Made by a program: the position numbers and the translations under genes
Assembly: GCF_932526225.1 (NCBI RefSeq)
Contig: NC_064036.1
Location: 7,137,519-7,201,518 of the forward strand
Direction of reading: 5' to 3'
DNA from: Nematostella vectensis
Taxonomy: Eukaryota > Cnidaria > Anthozoa > Actiniaria > Edwardsiidae
Length of the DNA stretch: 64,000 nucleotides
The notes under the pieces: model-generated
The model's input: the letters and a program-made list of their open reading frames with translations, nothing else
Told to the model about the DNA's origin: nothing
Databases searched by the model: none
Shown here: one piece after another, positions 39,891 to 53,180 of the stretch
How the letters are laid out: each line of letters starts with the position of its first letter
Numbering within the stretch: position 1 is the first letter of the stretch

Positions 39891-42800
39891 CTGTGATGGG
39901 GATTTTGCGGCATTTTAATCCTTAGTGATCCTTTGTGATTCAATCAGGACACTAACGAAGCCCCGCTACTTCTGAAGTTCTAGATTGCATTGATTCATTA
40001 GAAACGATTCATGTGATTCATTAAATATGGCGACCAATTTCCTTAATTAAACGACTTATATTACTAAAATATTCCATTTTTACCATTTGTTACCTTACGT
40101 ACTGCGATCGAAACACTAAAAAGGACCCATTCTATTTGATATTGAAGATGTATTAAACTATAAAAAAAGTATTATTCATTGTATTTTTTTTCATAATTCC
40201 ATTTCTGTTACAGCTTTTGCTAAGGAAAATTAGATAAAAACTAATAGCCTTGCATGTTTATGATAGTGTTGTTTTGGAATAGCTTTTTCTCTTTATTAAA
40301 AATTATATGAAAAAAAACTGAACAATATATACAAAGGTATGTTTTGGCTTGTGTTTTGACTCGTGGACTATTATTTTGTTCGAGAAAATGCAATACCCCA
40401 AGAGATGTGCCTTAGGCATTTGGGCCTAACTGCTGAGGTGCCTTCTGTGAAATACCCGATGTGAAGATTTGGCGTTCGCCGATAGCGGGAACGCTTACAA
40501 ATGAGATGACCCAATTAATGGCTTTTTTATAATATTGTAAAACGAAATGTGCGGTACATTAATGCAACGAATTAAAAAAAAAAAGAAAATCATACGGGGG
40601 AAATTATTCAATAGTGGTATTACATTAAAATACTTCATAAAATCAGCAATTATGAAAAAATACAGTTGACAACTTTGGATATTAAAAAGTTTTAATTTTG
40701 TTTAAAAGTGAGTTTGACTAAAACATTATTTTGATATCCATATTGTTTTTATATTAAACGTAGCATGTTTTTTTAAATGTTTTCTTTTCGTGCCCGCATC
40801 AACCCGACAAAATACTGCAGAATCCGTCATTCTTATTAATCGCTAACGATTCCACCTAGTCGGTATCCTGATTACTCTCGTTGATTGAAAAACATTTAAA
40901 AGTACCACAATATGGTCATCAGGAATTTCACGCCATAAACCCTATACGATGATGGGCGACAACGAGGAAACCGTTTAATTACGATTTCTCTCATAGCAAA
41001 GTTTTAACTAAACATACCTGTCATGGCAAAGCTCACGTACCAAAAAAAGGGGAAGGGATAAAGTGAAAATATTACAACAAAACCATGATATCGTAAATAA
41101 AACAAATAAAAAAAATTCTCTACGATTGAAGAGCTTAAATAATTATGTTAAAAAAGTATTTTCTTACAGCGATCCACTAATTCTTACTACTTCAGTTCTC
41201 AATCCTGTGTTGTCCTGCACTCAATGAAATAGCCTTCACAAACCTGTTTAATGCTTCTTGTTGTTATGAAGTCGGTGTTTAGCTTGTTCGCGATAACGCA
41301 GAAGTAAGTTTTGGTTTATGTTAACGATAAAATGCATCTGTGAGCACTAAAGAAATTACTATTTGGTCTTTACAGTTAATTAGTTGGTTGCCTTCAAAAG
41401 CTCATCACTTGCAAAGCAGTGGCGCAATTGAGAGATCGCGCGCACCACAAAGGCCGGTTGCTCGCAGGATAAGAGCTGGCAGGGGGCTTCTAAACAAAGA
41501 TAACAGAAACATCTGCAAACCTTGAGCCGAAGGCTTTTAGAGCTGCAGCTATATATTAGCCAGTGGGATAAAAAACGAGATACAGCAATCGTGTCTCCTA
41601 AATACAATTGCATGTCCAGACGCAATTACCGCTTCTTTGTACGAGAGCGCGTCTTTATTATTGGCAATGAACTAAGTAATCCCTCTTTGAATGCTCCGAG
41701 AAAAACCAATAATTCGAAGAAAAAAAGAATCGCGAAATGCGCCCTGGCAGGTGTTAAAATACGTTTTGTATAAGGCTATATTTTGCAGCGTATACGCTTA
41801 TCTAAATAATTAGATTTCAAAACATGAATTCTGAGGTTATACCGATCCCCACTGAGAAGATGTTCTAGGAACGCTTAATTTTCGAGCGACTTCCCCAGGC
41901 AGGGGCTGCGATTGGTCGAAGCCTTTTAATTATTCAAGCATGGAGTTGAGCTCCTAAGGTGCATTGCGGGCAACATCCAAGATCACCCGAGCGCTCATGA
42001 TTGACACAGATTCTCCTACAAGCGAAGGACGATCCTAAAGAGTAGTTTTCAATTGACTTTTTGGACGCGTGCGCGCGATCAGCTACACACGCCCCCAAAA
42101 ACTAACGTAACAAAATGACATTTTGATAGAAATAGGTTTTCAGAAAAGATTGGATCATTTCCCTAACATCTAGGGGCCTTTTTATTAATGGGCTAGCAAA
42201 AACCGCTTGTATTTGGGTTTCTTTATCTTTAAATTCGCGATAGACGTCTAGCTTGTATGCGTCTGTTATTACCCGAGGAGAATGCACTTATGAATCAGTT
42301 ATTTTACTAAAACATTTTCCTATTTTATATTCATTTTCGGATATAACAGTTTGTGATATGCATGATGAGGTTGATGACGAAATAGCCTATAATATTAGTT
42401 TAGTCTAGAAATAGATGATAACTTTACCCTGTAGCAAAAGCGTGGTATTCAAAGTCGTAGTACTAAATTTATATTTCGCCTAAGTAAAACATTCAAGAGG
42501 AGGAAATAACGATAGCAAAAATGATCACAAAATGAGATAAATGAGCCACGCCGGCAAACAAATAGTACGCGAAAACCTAAGGGTCACGAATGAAACAAGT
42601 CCAGCAATTGAAGATGAGTCTGAGGATAATTCCACTCAACGCCTTAACGTGACTCTTAAATTAAGATCTTCCACCTGCAAGCGGTTTCAAAGCTTTTTAA
42701 TCCCTTGTAATGGATGTGGATAGCATAGCGTTCGGCACCTTGAAAAAGAAAAAGGACGTGACTGCCGCTCTGTTATGCGATAGCTCTGTATTCAGACAGC

Positions 42801-43967
42801 TGCATGAATGACGTTCGTCCCGAATCACGTGACTCATTTTTTTTTACAACAGAGGCAAATAAACACTGTCACGAGTAGTTGAAAAACAGCGAAAATTTGC
42901 TTATTTTTTTTCAAGCAAATGACCGTCTCGCCTACATCGGTAGCAAAGAAATACGCATGTGCAGTGCGACATGCAATTTTTAGGGGGGGGGGGGGGGGGG
43001 GGGGCGGCGCCCCATCCCCTACTACACCAATCCCCCACTTGCATCTATAGCAAATAACACATTGACATGCGCAGTACGGCAAAGTACGTGGATATATTGT
43101 TCGTCCTCTTTGGTCCTTTTTCCTTCTTTAAAGTATGGTTACATCAGAGGTGAATATGACTGGGAAAAGATGACTGCCTTGCAAATGGGGCTGACATTTA
43201 GATGTCTTTCCTTGTTTCCCTAACGTTGATAATCTAGCTTAATGCTTAAGATCCGTGTCGCTTTTTGATATCTCGAGACACGAACTGTAATAATCATAGC
43301 CATAACAAAATGAAATAAATTGCCGATAAGAATGTGTTTCGATGTAAATGCACAATATATTCTAGCAAGGTTATCTTAAACACGTAGCTTAAATGTAACA
43401 ACAAGTCAGTCGCCACCTAGCTATTCCGAATACAACAAAGCTAGAAATGCAATTGAGCACGACTTTGGGTGAAATCTTTTTTTTCGAAAATTTGTGACCA
43501 CAAAAAAGTGGCGGAAGAATATCATCTATGGTTAAATAAAAGAAAATCACTTTTTATGTGTCAAGAGAAATATCCCTTATCTAAAAAAAGAAGATAAACA
43601 TTTTCTGCTTAGACCCGTTATAAAACATAATCATTTACCTTTTCACATGTGGGATGACAAGATCGAGACCAGTCTGCATAAAACTACTACAATATGTTAA
43701 ATGCACTCCCTAGGTTATGTTTTCCTCGTGGTTTATGGCACGATGGTTTTGACATCACTTGCAAATTCAAAATCGCTGATAGCAGAGACAGGAAATTGAC
43801 TGAAAATTCAAAAATTCAAAAGAGAGTTCGCCAGTGTAGAAAAAAAGTGTTCAAACAGTACACGACTTCTTGGGAGCACTAATTTGGTGTGCGATCACCT
43901 CGTGACCCGCTCAAGGTTTGAGTGTCTCAACAAGCGTCAACATTGTTGGCAAAGCCTCACTTGATTA

Positions 43968-44018
43968 AACACAACACAACACAACACAACACAACACAAC
44001 ACAACACAACACAACACA
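43968..44018. repeat. (ACACA)n pentanucleotide microsatellite
   Basis: About ten copies of ACACA in tandem (AACACAACACAACAC...). Likely length-variable. Confidence 0.95.
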
Positions 44019-45629
44019 AAGTCAATGTCGCATCGTCATTTGATTTGTCACACCCTCTAGAAATGTCCTTTTATATTTAACTTGAAAAATGTAATTTCTA
44101 AGTGACGGGATATTAAACTAAAACTGGCGTCGAAACAAACCATCATTGCTTGGTACGGTAGTGAACGCACGTTTTTCCCAGCAAATAGTTCTGTGCTTTT
44201 TAATACGATTACCCCTGGTTACGCATCGAGTACCACGCTCAAATCACGATAAACCTCAATGGAGTCTGAAGGGTAGTATATCATCATTTGAATGACACCA
44301 GGTGTAGCCAGGGTAGCCCATTTTTACTTCCATAAATGGATTTCTAGCGACAATATTTCGTTGTTTTAAAAGACGTATATCACGCCATCGTACTGTAACG
44401 GTATACAGTAACTCTAGACGAGATGGTTCAATGGTGATTTGCCATAAATTATAAAAAAGACCACTGTTATCCATAAAAAAAAATCTTGGTATAGTACGTT
44501 TTGTTAATGAAAAACGTGCGTGACCTTACAAGTCACCTATACAAGCTCAATAAACCTTATATTTGTTTTCTTGGCGAAACAATACCCGAGACTCAATGTT
44601 ATATCAATTGCCATATTCAAGAATGAAGTTTGAATATTTTTTCTAAAAATTGTAATCGGAACAGAAAATAGCGTGAGAAAACACTAGAAAGAAAGCAGTT
44701 CTAAGATAAGGTCACTATTATTTTTAACTACGAGTTCAAGTACAGCAGCTAGTTGAAAAGTTTGAAACATTGTTGAATGTGATAACGTTGATTTAGTATT
44801 TGAGAAAAACGATCATTACTATTTTAATTAACTGCAATATTAACAGCAAACATCATGTTTATAATGAGAAAAAAAGGCGAAAATGAAATAAACATTATAT
44901 ATAAATACTGTAGTTGAACGAATCCGAATGAATACTGGTGTAAATTAAAAAATATATATCAGCGTTGATATTAGAAACGAAAGAGATCGCCGACAACGTC
45001 GCAATACACTGAGTGCTCTTTATTCTTGGAACGGCCATTTGTAGATTATATAAAGAGATACCATAAAAGCCAAAGTGGATCAACTTACGTCGATAAAATA
45101 CACGGCCAATTAAAATTTTTTTTTTCACTGCGTGAAGATGGCTTTAAAATCAAAGATCAAATAGCAGTTAAACGCTAATAAAAAACGACTGTATTCAGTG
45201 GATAGCACTCTGGACTTATAGCATTTAGCCCCTATCCCCCTGTTCAACATTACCCTTTTTTTTTCTTTAGATATTTTTTAGCCAGCAGGAGGGGTAGTAC
45301 TACCGCGTTTGCAATATAACTCCAATTTTTACTAATTGCATTACCATGAAAACAACGTAGCCAAAATCACAACGAGAAAATGTACGATGGAATAACGATA
45401 TTCATACTGGAGTTGAAGGTGGCGAAGGTTTCAATAATGCAAGGTGTATTTTGAGCGCGGGGAAGCGTGCCGGGCTTGATCGTCGTTTTATGATAATTTT
45501 AAAGCGTTTTTTCAAATCGATCACACTTGAGCGTAAGTAGACAAGCCACAGAGGCCAATGAAAAAGAAGCATTTTCCCTAACGATATAATAACAAGAAGG
45601 TTCTTCAACAAATTAATTTCCTTGTTTCA

Positions 45630-45802
45630 GGAAAAGGAGGAAAGGAAAGAAAGAAGGCAACTGTCAAAAATAAAACAAATGAGAAAAAGTGTATTGCGCT
45701 TTTGCGAGAGGTTCACGGAAAGTTACGGTTTTTTTAGGGAGGCACTTACGTTTTCAGCACTACATCAGCCAGTCTATTTTGCGGCGGCACCGAATTGATT
45801 GC
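45630..45802 (+). other. Exon-like open segment, unrecognised
   Basis: A good acceptor (CCTTGTTTCAG) is followed by an open frame starting EKEERKERRQLSKIKQMRK and ending at a stop about 45800 (FAAAPN). The sequence is charged and then hydrophobic, with no family recognised. It could be a terminal exon or a chance frame; no partner exon was identified. Confidence 0.25.
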
Positions 45803-46374
45803 TGTTTAGATAGCTGCCGAGTTGAACTACTCTTACCTTATTATCCTAGCTCAAAAGCTGCCGAAGGTTTGAAGCGCTCTATTCGAAGCCCTCTATTCCA
45901 AGGTAATGCTGAACAAACTGGAGTAACTAGCGGGATATTTTCTCGCTGCCGCAATGTCGTGTATGGTTGTAGACATTAGCCTGCTATAAGTGCATATAAG
46001 AGAATTGTTTATCTTTCCTCCACCTGGGTATGCGCAAATGTAGTGTAATTAATGAAATTCAACTAGAAAAACATTGACGGAATAGAATAGTCTAGATAAC
46101 GTATTTTAGACAAAGGAAAGCGGTGCATTACCAGGGGCATGGGAACAGGTTTAAGAAGATGACGTCAGAGGTGAAATAGCCAATGGCGTGCGTCGAATGA
46201 CATGACGTTAGTCTTTCGGTAAATAAAAACACGATGCATGACGAAGTACAGGGTGGTAGGATTACTCGATGCAAGCAGTACACGTGCGTGTGTTTGTTTA
46301 GTAATCCATTGATCGCTTTACTGGTAAACGCACCTTGTAACAAAATAGGCTCAGCTCTAACTCACTCGTATGTT

Positions 46375-46689
46375 GCTCACAGCTTTTATTAGCATCCCTT
46401 TGTTTCTAAAGAAGTTTTACAGAAAGCACTTAACGATGCGGTTAGCGTCTTGATAAGGCAAAGAGCCCCTAACCAATTATACAAGCGGCAAGATCTTTTT
46501 CTCTACGCCATGATTAACGCTAATAGTCTTTTGCAACAAAGTAAAGAAACGGGATTACGGGTAGGTAGTGTTGGACACCGCAAGCTCGCGGGGACTACGG
46601 ACGTGCTTGATGATTTCTCCTCGGCAAGGGAGGCTAGACAAGAGTTTAAGACCATTTGGCGGTTATTCGATATAAAATCCAGCACTTGA
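46375..46689 (+). CDS. Possible terminal exon of an unrecognised gene
   Basis: After a possible acceptor (CTTTTATTAG at about 46391) the plus frame reads HPFVSKEVLQKALNDAV and QDLFLYAMINANSLLQQ, ending IWRLFDIKSST with a stop at 46687, immediately followed by AATAAA (46690). The composition is helical and protein-like over about 97 codons, and the adjacent polyadenylation signal fits a last exon. I do not recognise the family and cannot link it to upstream exons. Confidence 0.35.
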
Positions 46690-48170
46690 AATAAAACAGG
46701 CGTGTCTCTTTTGTTAACCGTGGTATACCTTTTCAGTAAATCTCGTGAATCAAGGCTGCCATTACTTCAACTAGTGTGATGACTGAAAGACCCTTTGTCA
46801 ACCGAGTAGCGAAATGGTGAAAATAAAAATATATTTTTGTACATACTGAGGCTTGTTATCGACTAAATCTCTTAATTGAATGCAAATTGGCGAAGGTTTG
46901 GAATCCTCCTGAGGCCATATACAGTACAGTACTAGACTAATCAATATAATTTCTTTGAATATTCTGTTATTTTATTGAAACAAACAGAATCGAAAACAAT
47001 GCAGGGCTATAATAAAAATAAATGAGAATAAAAACTCAAAAGGCAAGAACTCAAAAACTCAAGAAATATAGAATATGTAGTCAATAATAATGATACAAAA
47101 ATCTAGTAGACGGTGTCAAAAATGGCGATAAACAGTAGATGACAAATGCTACATGATATTTGCTTATTAAAAAGCTTTCAACTTGCATGGATCTTTGTGC
47201 TCGTCAGAAAATGTTTTATATTAAGGCAAGGGTCAGACTACACTAAAATAAAAAGGTAACCTGAGAATGCAAGATTAAGAAACCATTAAAAAAAGAAGAA
47301 TTTGTAGTATTAAAGCTTACGGCCCAGACAAATAAATCAAAATAATGTTTCAATTTTGCTTATACGATGTTTTAATAAGTTATTAACTGTAATTATAGAT
47401 GATTATTGTGCTAGGTAATTTTTTTGTGCCAAATTCAAACGCAGAAAAAAAATCTAGTTTACTCAACAGTTTCTGGAAGAAGAAAAAAAACAGGCAAAAG
47501 TAACTATATAATTCTTGTTTGAATTTTGGCTCAAGATGAAATAAAAAGACCCGTCTCGAAAATTGTCCCTAATTAACCAAATCAAACAAATCAATACAAA
47601 CAAAGCCGTATATACTCATTACATTTGAGTTAGAATTATAGAACTTTGGATACATAAAAAAATCCTTAAAAACAAGACCAAATTGAAAATGAAGGGATAA
47701 TATTTTGATTCCGGACATTTTGTTATTATTTTGGGCTGTTTTGCTTACTGTAGGCTAAGCTAACAACCTCTGAGATTTGTACGTTTAGAATATCTGAGAT
47801 TGTCTTCTGTTATGCCTGTAGGGCGGATTGCAGCTGTTAGGAGAATGACGACTTGAATCAAACGCGTCCGAATTGAACTCAGGAAGACAAAAATCGTACT
47901 GTACACATTTATCATCAATTTAATCCACGAAAAGGAATTTTACCTTTTTTTATAATTTTAATTATTGACAGTACAGTCGCTTCATGGTAATCAAACAATC
48001 GAGCAATAAAATTTCCATATTGTGATTTTCAGAGGTTTCACTTAAGCAATATGTTTTTCATTCGGCCAGTGGCTGCGTACTTTCGTTTCAGGACTGAACT
48101 CTGGAGCATGGCAGATCGCCATAGACACTTCAACATCAATCAGTAAACACAATACACCAAGGGGACTTAC

Positions 48171-48215
48171 CAAAGTCAGCTCGATTCTTCTCTTAGCTTC
48201 AGTGCTGTCTAATCC
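48171..48215 (-). other. Candidate 45-nt exon with strong splice sites
   Basis: The minus strand has TTTCATTACAG|GGATTAGAC and GACTTTG|GTAAGTCC enclosing 45 bases that read GLDSTEAKRRIELTL in phase 0. Both sites match consensus. No neighbouring exon was identified, so the gene is unknown. Confidence 0.35.
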
Positions 48216-51200
48216 CTGTAATGAAATAGGGATTTGTTTTATATAGCGACCAGAACGACAAAAATATGTATTACACAGCCGACAGTTGAGATTTGATTGC
48301 ACGGAGTTTGTCGCTTCCGGCCTTAGAGCAACACGGTATATAGATGATGTTTAATGGGCTTAGAGCTAAATTGCTTAACAACAATGGGTTATATTATTTG
48401 CAAGTACGAGGTAAGAATAAGAAGTCTACGAGAGAGGTCGTCAATGACGGAAATGACTAAGAAGGGACAAAGACCTTATCTATTGTTGTATAAAAACATT
48501 GACAAACTAAAGGCGCCTACAATTTACTTTAAGAGATAAATAACAAGGTTTCTAATATATTTTTTGTTAAAGCTATCGATTTTTTTGTGTTGGTTTTAAA
48601 GGATGAAATGAGATGAGTTGTTCTTTCTGACTTTTGTCAACAAGTAAAATGAGTATAATCGTCTAGAAGGGCCACACCGTACGTAAGAGGTGAAATTGGC
48701 GGGAAATTGGTCACGTTCGCGCGCGGTGCCTCATCTCGCCAGTTTCCAGGCCTGCTCGGTTGCTGAAAACGTTTAGCGAGCGCGATTTGAGATTAGAAAC
48801 CATATTGGCTTAAAAAGAAAGACAAAAAATCTTTTGGGCTCGAATTAGTAAGGGAAATACCTTTTTTCAGCCGGGGCATCGCGAGAGTCATATTATCGTA
48901 TAGGCAGTTGATCAGATTGTAAGCCTGCTGCGTTATTTATAACAGAAACAAAATGTACACATATTTTTGTCGTTTCCGCCATATGGCTGGAAGCTGTTCA
49001 TTCAGTTGCCGTCAGTTAAATGTGCCGTAGCAGTCAACACTGACCCTCATTGGTTAAATATGCTCGAATACATCTTATAACCCATCAAAACAGGTCCGTT
49101 TTAGCGAGTCGGTCAGAAAATAAGGCACCAAGAAAGCCTAAATAGGGATTCTGACGTTAGAAAGGCATTTTAACAATGTAAATTGTCTCAGTAATATTAC
49201 GCGTAATTGAAATATGCAACTAATATGCCTAAAGTTCGCAAAGCAATGCTGTTTGTACCGTGTTTTGAAGAAAAAACATTACCATTATTGACTTTTACGC
49301 AATCAACTTTAAACTCGAGATTGCGCAAATGCCTAACCTACTGGCGACATGCAATATTACTCATTTAACCCTTCCTTTATTTTGCTAGCAATTAAAAGGT
49401 TTCCCGATAAAAAGGTGCAGTTTGTTATAGATGAAAAAAAAAAGCTGTTTATCATGTGAAAACACATGACATGAAAAGATAAACAGGACTATATAGGGGT
49501 ATACCAATTCTACACATGATACATTGCTTCGACATCCATTTTGAAAAAAAAACTTTTATCTTGCATAAAAAGAGAAGTTGCAAAGCCGATTATTCTGAGA
49601 AGTTTTCCAGGAAACGACAGAATACTGCAATATTTTATGAAAGGATGAGGTGAGTATACAATGCTACAAGAAAATAATGAGGCTCGACAAAACATCTTGA
49701 CGCAATAAGACGGTGTTATTATCCTACAAAGCTTGCTGATTGATACAAAAATTGAATAAACATGGAGGATCGATGGCCATATGGCAACCTGATTACACAC
49801 TCTGCTACCTTCTTTTTTTTTTTATAAGAACCGTTTTTATTAGAACCTTCTGCCTGAGATTTCGCCAAATTCTAAGAACATGCTAAGAGCAGTCGAGGTT
49901 GAGGTTGCAGAAAAATATTTTATTTTATTTTATAAGTGATGCGCCCTAAGTTGAAGAATCAAACTTTGTTATATACTACTGCTATTATTGTTTTTATTAT
50001 TATTTGTGTCATTCTGTTTTTAATACTTAGCTGTAGGTGGTGTGTATGCTTTCAGGTCACTGAAATTTAAGAACATCTATAAGAACGTTTTTAACTAAAA
50101 TGCTCCACAAAGAACGGCCCAGTCGACGTACTTATAAAAAAAAGAAGAGTGTATTGCTATTCGGGCACTAATTCTTACCCTTCCTTAGATCTAGGCCTCA
50201 CTTAACACTCCTTTTTTATAATCACATCTTACCCTTAATGATATCCAGATAAGGTATGGCCTATAATCGCAGTGAAATGAACTTGCCACGGTATTTCGTT
50301 ACAGTTTGCTTTATGTGCAGATGCTATCACCTCAGAGGTAGAAGAATGCAGCTCCGGTAATTACAAACAAAAGACAACCGGGCGGCCAGTATTATACTTC
50401 AAGGCATCAATAGTAGGCCCCGAGCCAATAAAGTTATAAACATGTAATAAATCTTTATCAATTTTTCTTCTAAAGTAATAAAAAAGGCGAACTTAGCATA
50501 TCAATACATTTCAAAAAGAAAAAGTGATAACAAATAAATGTTTACAAAATGTTTGTGAAGGAAGATTCTTTGAATGAATATAAAACATTTTATTTTCGGG
50601 AGAGCACAGCTCCTAGACCTCCATGTTAATGAAGGCGCCCTGACGAAATATTGAACATAACTCCTAGAACCCCTGCATATTGAAACGCAAGATATTGACC
50701 TCCATCAAAAGCGCCGCCTTGTCGGGAGAATATCACACAAATCATCTGAGTGATTTTTGCTTTGGTCATGGTTTATTTTTGCCATGGGCCTGAATTGATA
50801 TACTTATCTCTAAACTTCACCTTGGCGAGAATTCAGGGGTGTAGCTTACGGTGTCGCCAAGTGCCGTAAAGAGAAAACAAACATTGTTGACACAATGAAA
50901 AAGGCGGAATATTTCAGACTTTGTAAATATCACCCAGACTTGAATAAATAGGCACTTAAAAAGAACTCCCTAGAGGAAAGCTAACTCACGATTCATTAAT
51001 CATGGCCTTTTGAGACTTTTTGCAGTTTTTATATTCTAAGGCGGAGTTCTTAGTCACCTGTGCGTATCTACGTTTGACGTAACTGAATTATCTTCGCCTT
51101 TAAATAAGACTGTTTATTCGAAACAAATGGGAAACAAGGATAAAGCTAGATTTAGCAATAAATGAGCACGTCTGCCACCACATGATGTAGTCATGTGACC

Positions 51201-52967
51201 AAGCCTCCACAATATTCGCACGATAACTACTGATATGAAATCACGCGCTGGAAATCCCCTCGGTTGGTAACGAATCCCCAAAGCAGAGATAATCAATACC
51301 TTAAATATCAGTAATTGCTCATAATTTTTAGAAAACAATGATTTCAAATCATTTTATCCGTTTGGTTTGTGAGTTTTACTCAAATTTCTTTCATATATAA
51401 TACTTTTGTATGAAGACGGATATCTCAGGGTACAGGTAAGATTTTTTTCCAAAGTCTCCTTTGCAAACGTGTGCGTTTGTCAATCGCGTTTCAATCCACC
51501 CCAACCGCTCCCCCCCCATCCCCCCCACCTCCACGAATGTAAGAAGTTATAATAAAACCTTATGTGCGTACGCATACTGGTAAATAGCCTACTGTAACGC
51601 CGCTGAGATCTGACAACTCATTTTTTTTTCGTTAATGGGTTAATGGAAACTCTACTCGATAAATCACGTTTCAAATCCAAGGATACTCAGAGCATTTTTT
51701 ACTCTCTTTCATCCTTTGGTAATTTAATATCGTACTTTAGTAATTCCCTCTTGACCGCCTGGTTCAGCCTGACAGTTTTTGAGGGTAATGGCTAAACGTA
51801 AATTAAAAGGTCGCGCTGCTGACAAATAGTGTAAAGGCGAATAACAACCGATCTTGGCTCGTGCTTAAGCATCATCAAACATCATGTTATCACAAAATCG
51901 TAGCGTCTGCACTAAAGAGTGCTATTCCAACAGCTTCCGTGATTTTCTTACTTCCGCTCTGCTAAAATAAACGGCATACCAAACTTCGCAGCGCAGACGC
52001 GAAATATATTTGATCTGATTTCTTACCCACGCTGGAACTAATAATAGATGAAGTAGAACTAATTTGTCTACAATTCAATAAAAAGTACCTAGATTCTCAG
52101 CTGTTGTAGTGTATGGGGAGGGTAGATTTTCGTGTTTCTTTGGTCAATCTGCTACATCCCTTCCGTGGTTTTCCCTCCGTCGTACCATTTACGCGGTTAT
52201 ATTTTTAATTTTCATCTTCAAAACGTGGTAAATCTTTAGGTCGAACCCATTTATGACTATGATAAAACATGGTTTGTGGGAGGTTTGTGAAAACCGCTAA
52301 ACGATGAAACACAGAAATTGTGGGTAGCAAACAAACTCCTTTTTCAACAAGAAGGATTGCATGTATTTTTTCACTAACTTTTAAGTCACGCCTCTACGAA
52401 AATCATGTGTTCCCTAAGTGCGTATTTAATCACAAAATGAATCAGTTTTGGCAACACAAATTCATTAAGAATGTAACAGGTTTTAAAGGAAGATATCAAA
52501 TCTATACGAGTTGCGAAATTGGTAAAGACCTTTATATTGGGAGAATTTTGTTAGGGCTAGTCATTTTTGCCCTGAGGTTTATATTTTTACTCATTGTCGG
52601 TTTAATGGCTTTTAGGCAATGGATATTTTCCAAATGTTTTGCTTCATTTCGACAAAACGATATTTAATTGCCACCAACAGCAGAGAAACGCTTGTCCAAC
52701 ACGAAACGAATCCTATGAAAACGCAGTAGCAAAAAAGCAGTAACACAACCTTGTGTTGCATGCATAACTTTTACAGTGTGAATAAAAAAACATTTTACTT
52801 CACATCAAGCGTAATATAGATAGTCTTGTTCAAAGATACCGCCCCTAGAGAGCTTAACGCAGCATCGAGGGTTTTGCCTCTTTGGCGATCATTATTGGTT
52901 TTCTTTTGCGTTCTTAGTATTTTGTTTTGCGTTATTAACATCGACATATACGAGGTTAAATAACACT

Positions 52968-53180
52968 CCATCTCCTATTTGACCCGTTGTTGGATAGGCT
53001 TATTTATAAGAGACCCCAAAGTGTAACATAAATACAACAACCTACAATGCGACGTACAAACAACAAATCTCCACCTCCATCTCCTATTTGACCCGCTGTT
53101 GGATAGGCTTATTTATAAGAGACGCCAAAGCGTTACATAAATACAACAAACTACAATGCGACGTACAAACAACACGAAAG
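52968..53180. repeat. 109-bp tandem duplication, two copies
   Basis: Two nearly identical copies, starting CCATCTCCTATTTGACCCG at 52968 and 53077. Both include TATTTATAAGAGAC and CAATGCGACGTACAAACAAC. A handful of substitutions indicates a fairly recent duplication. Confidence 0.9.

Noticed and set aside
52320-52667. 115-aa frame with a hydrophobic stretch
   Set aside because: AT-rich sequence produces Phe/Ile/Leu runs by composition; no start context or neighbouring exon.
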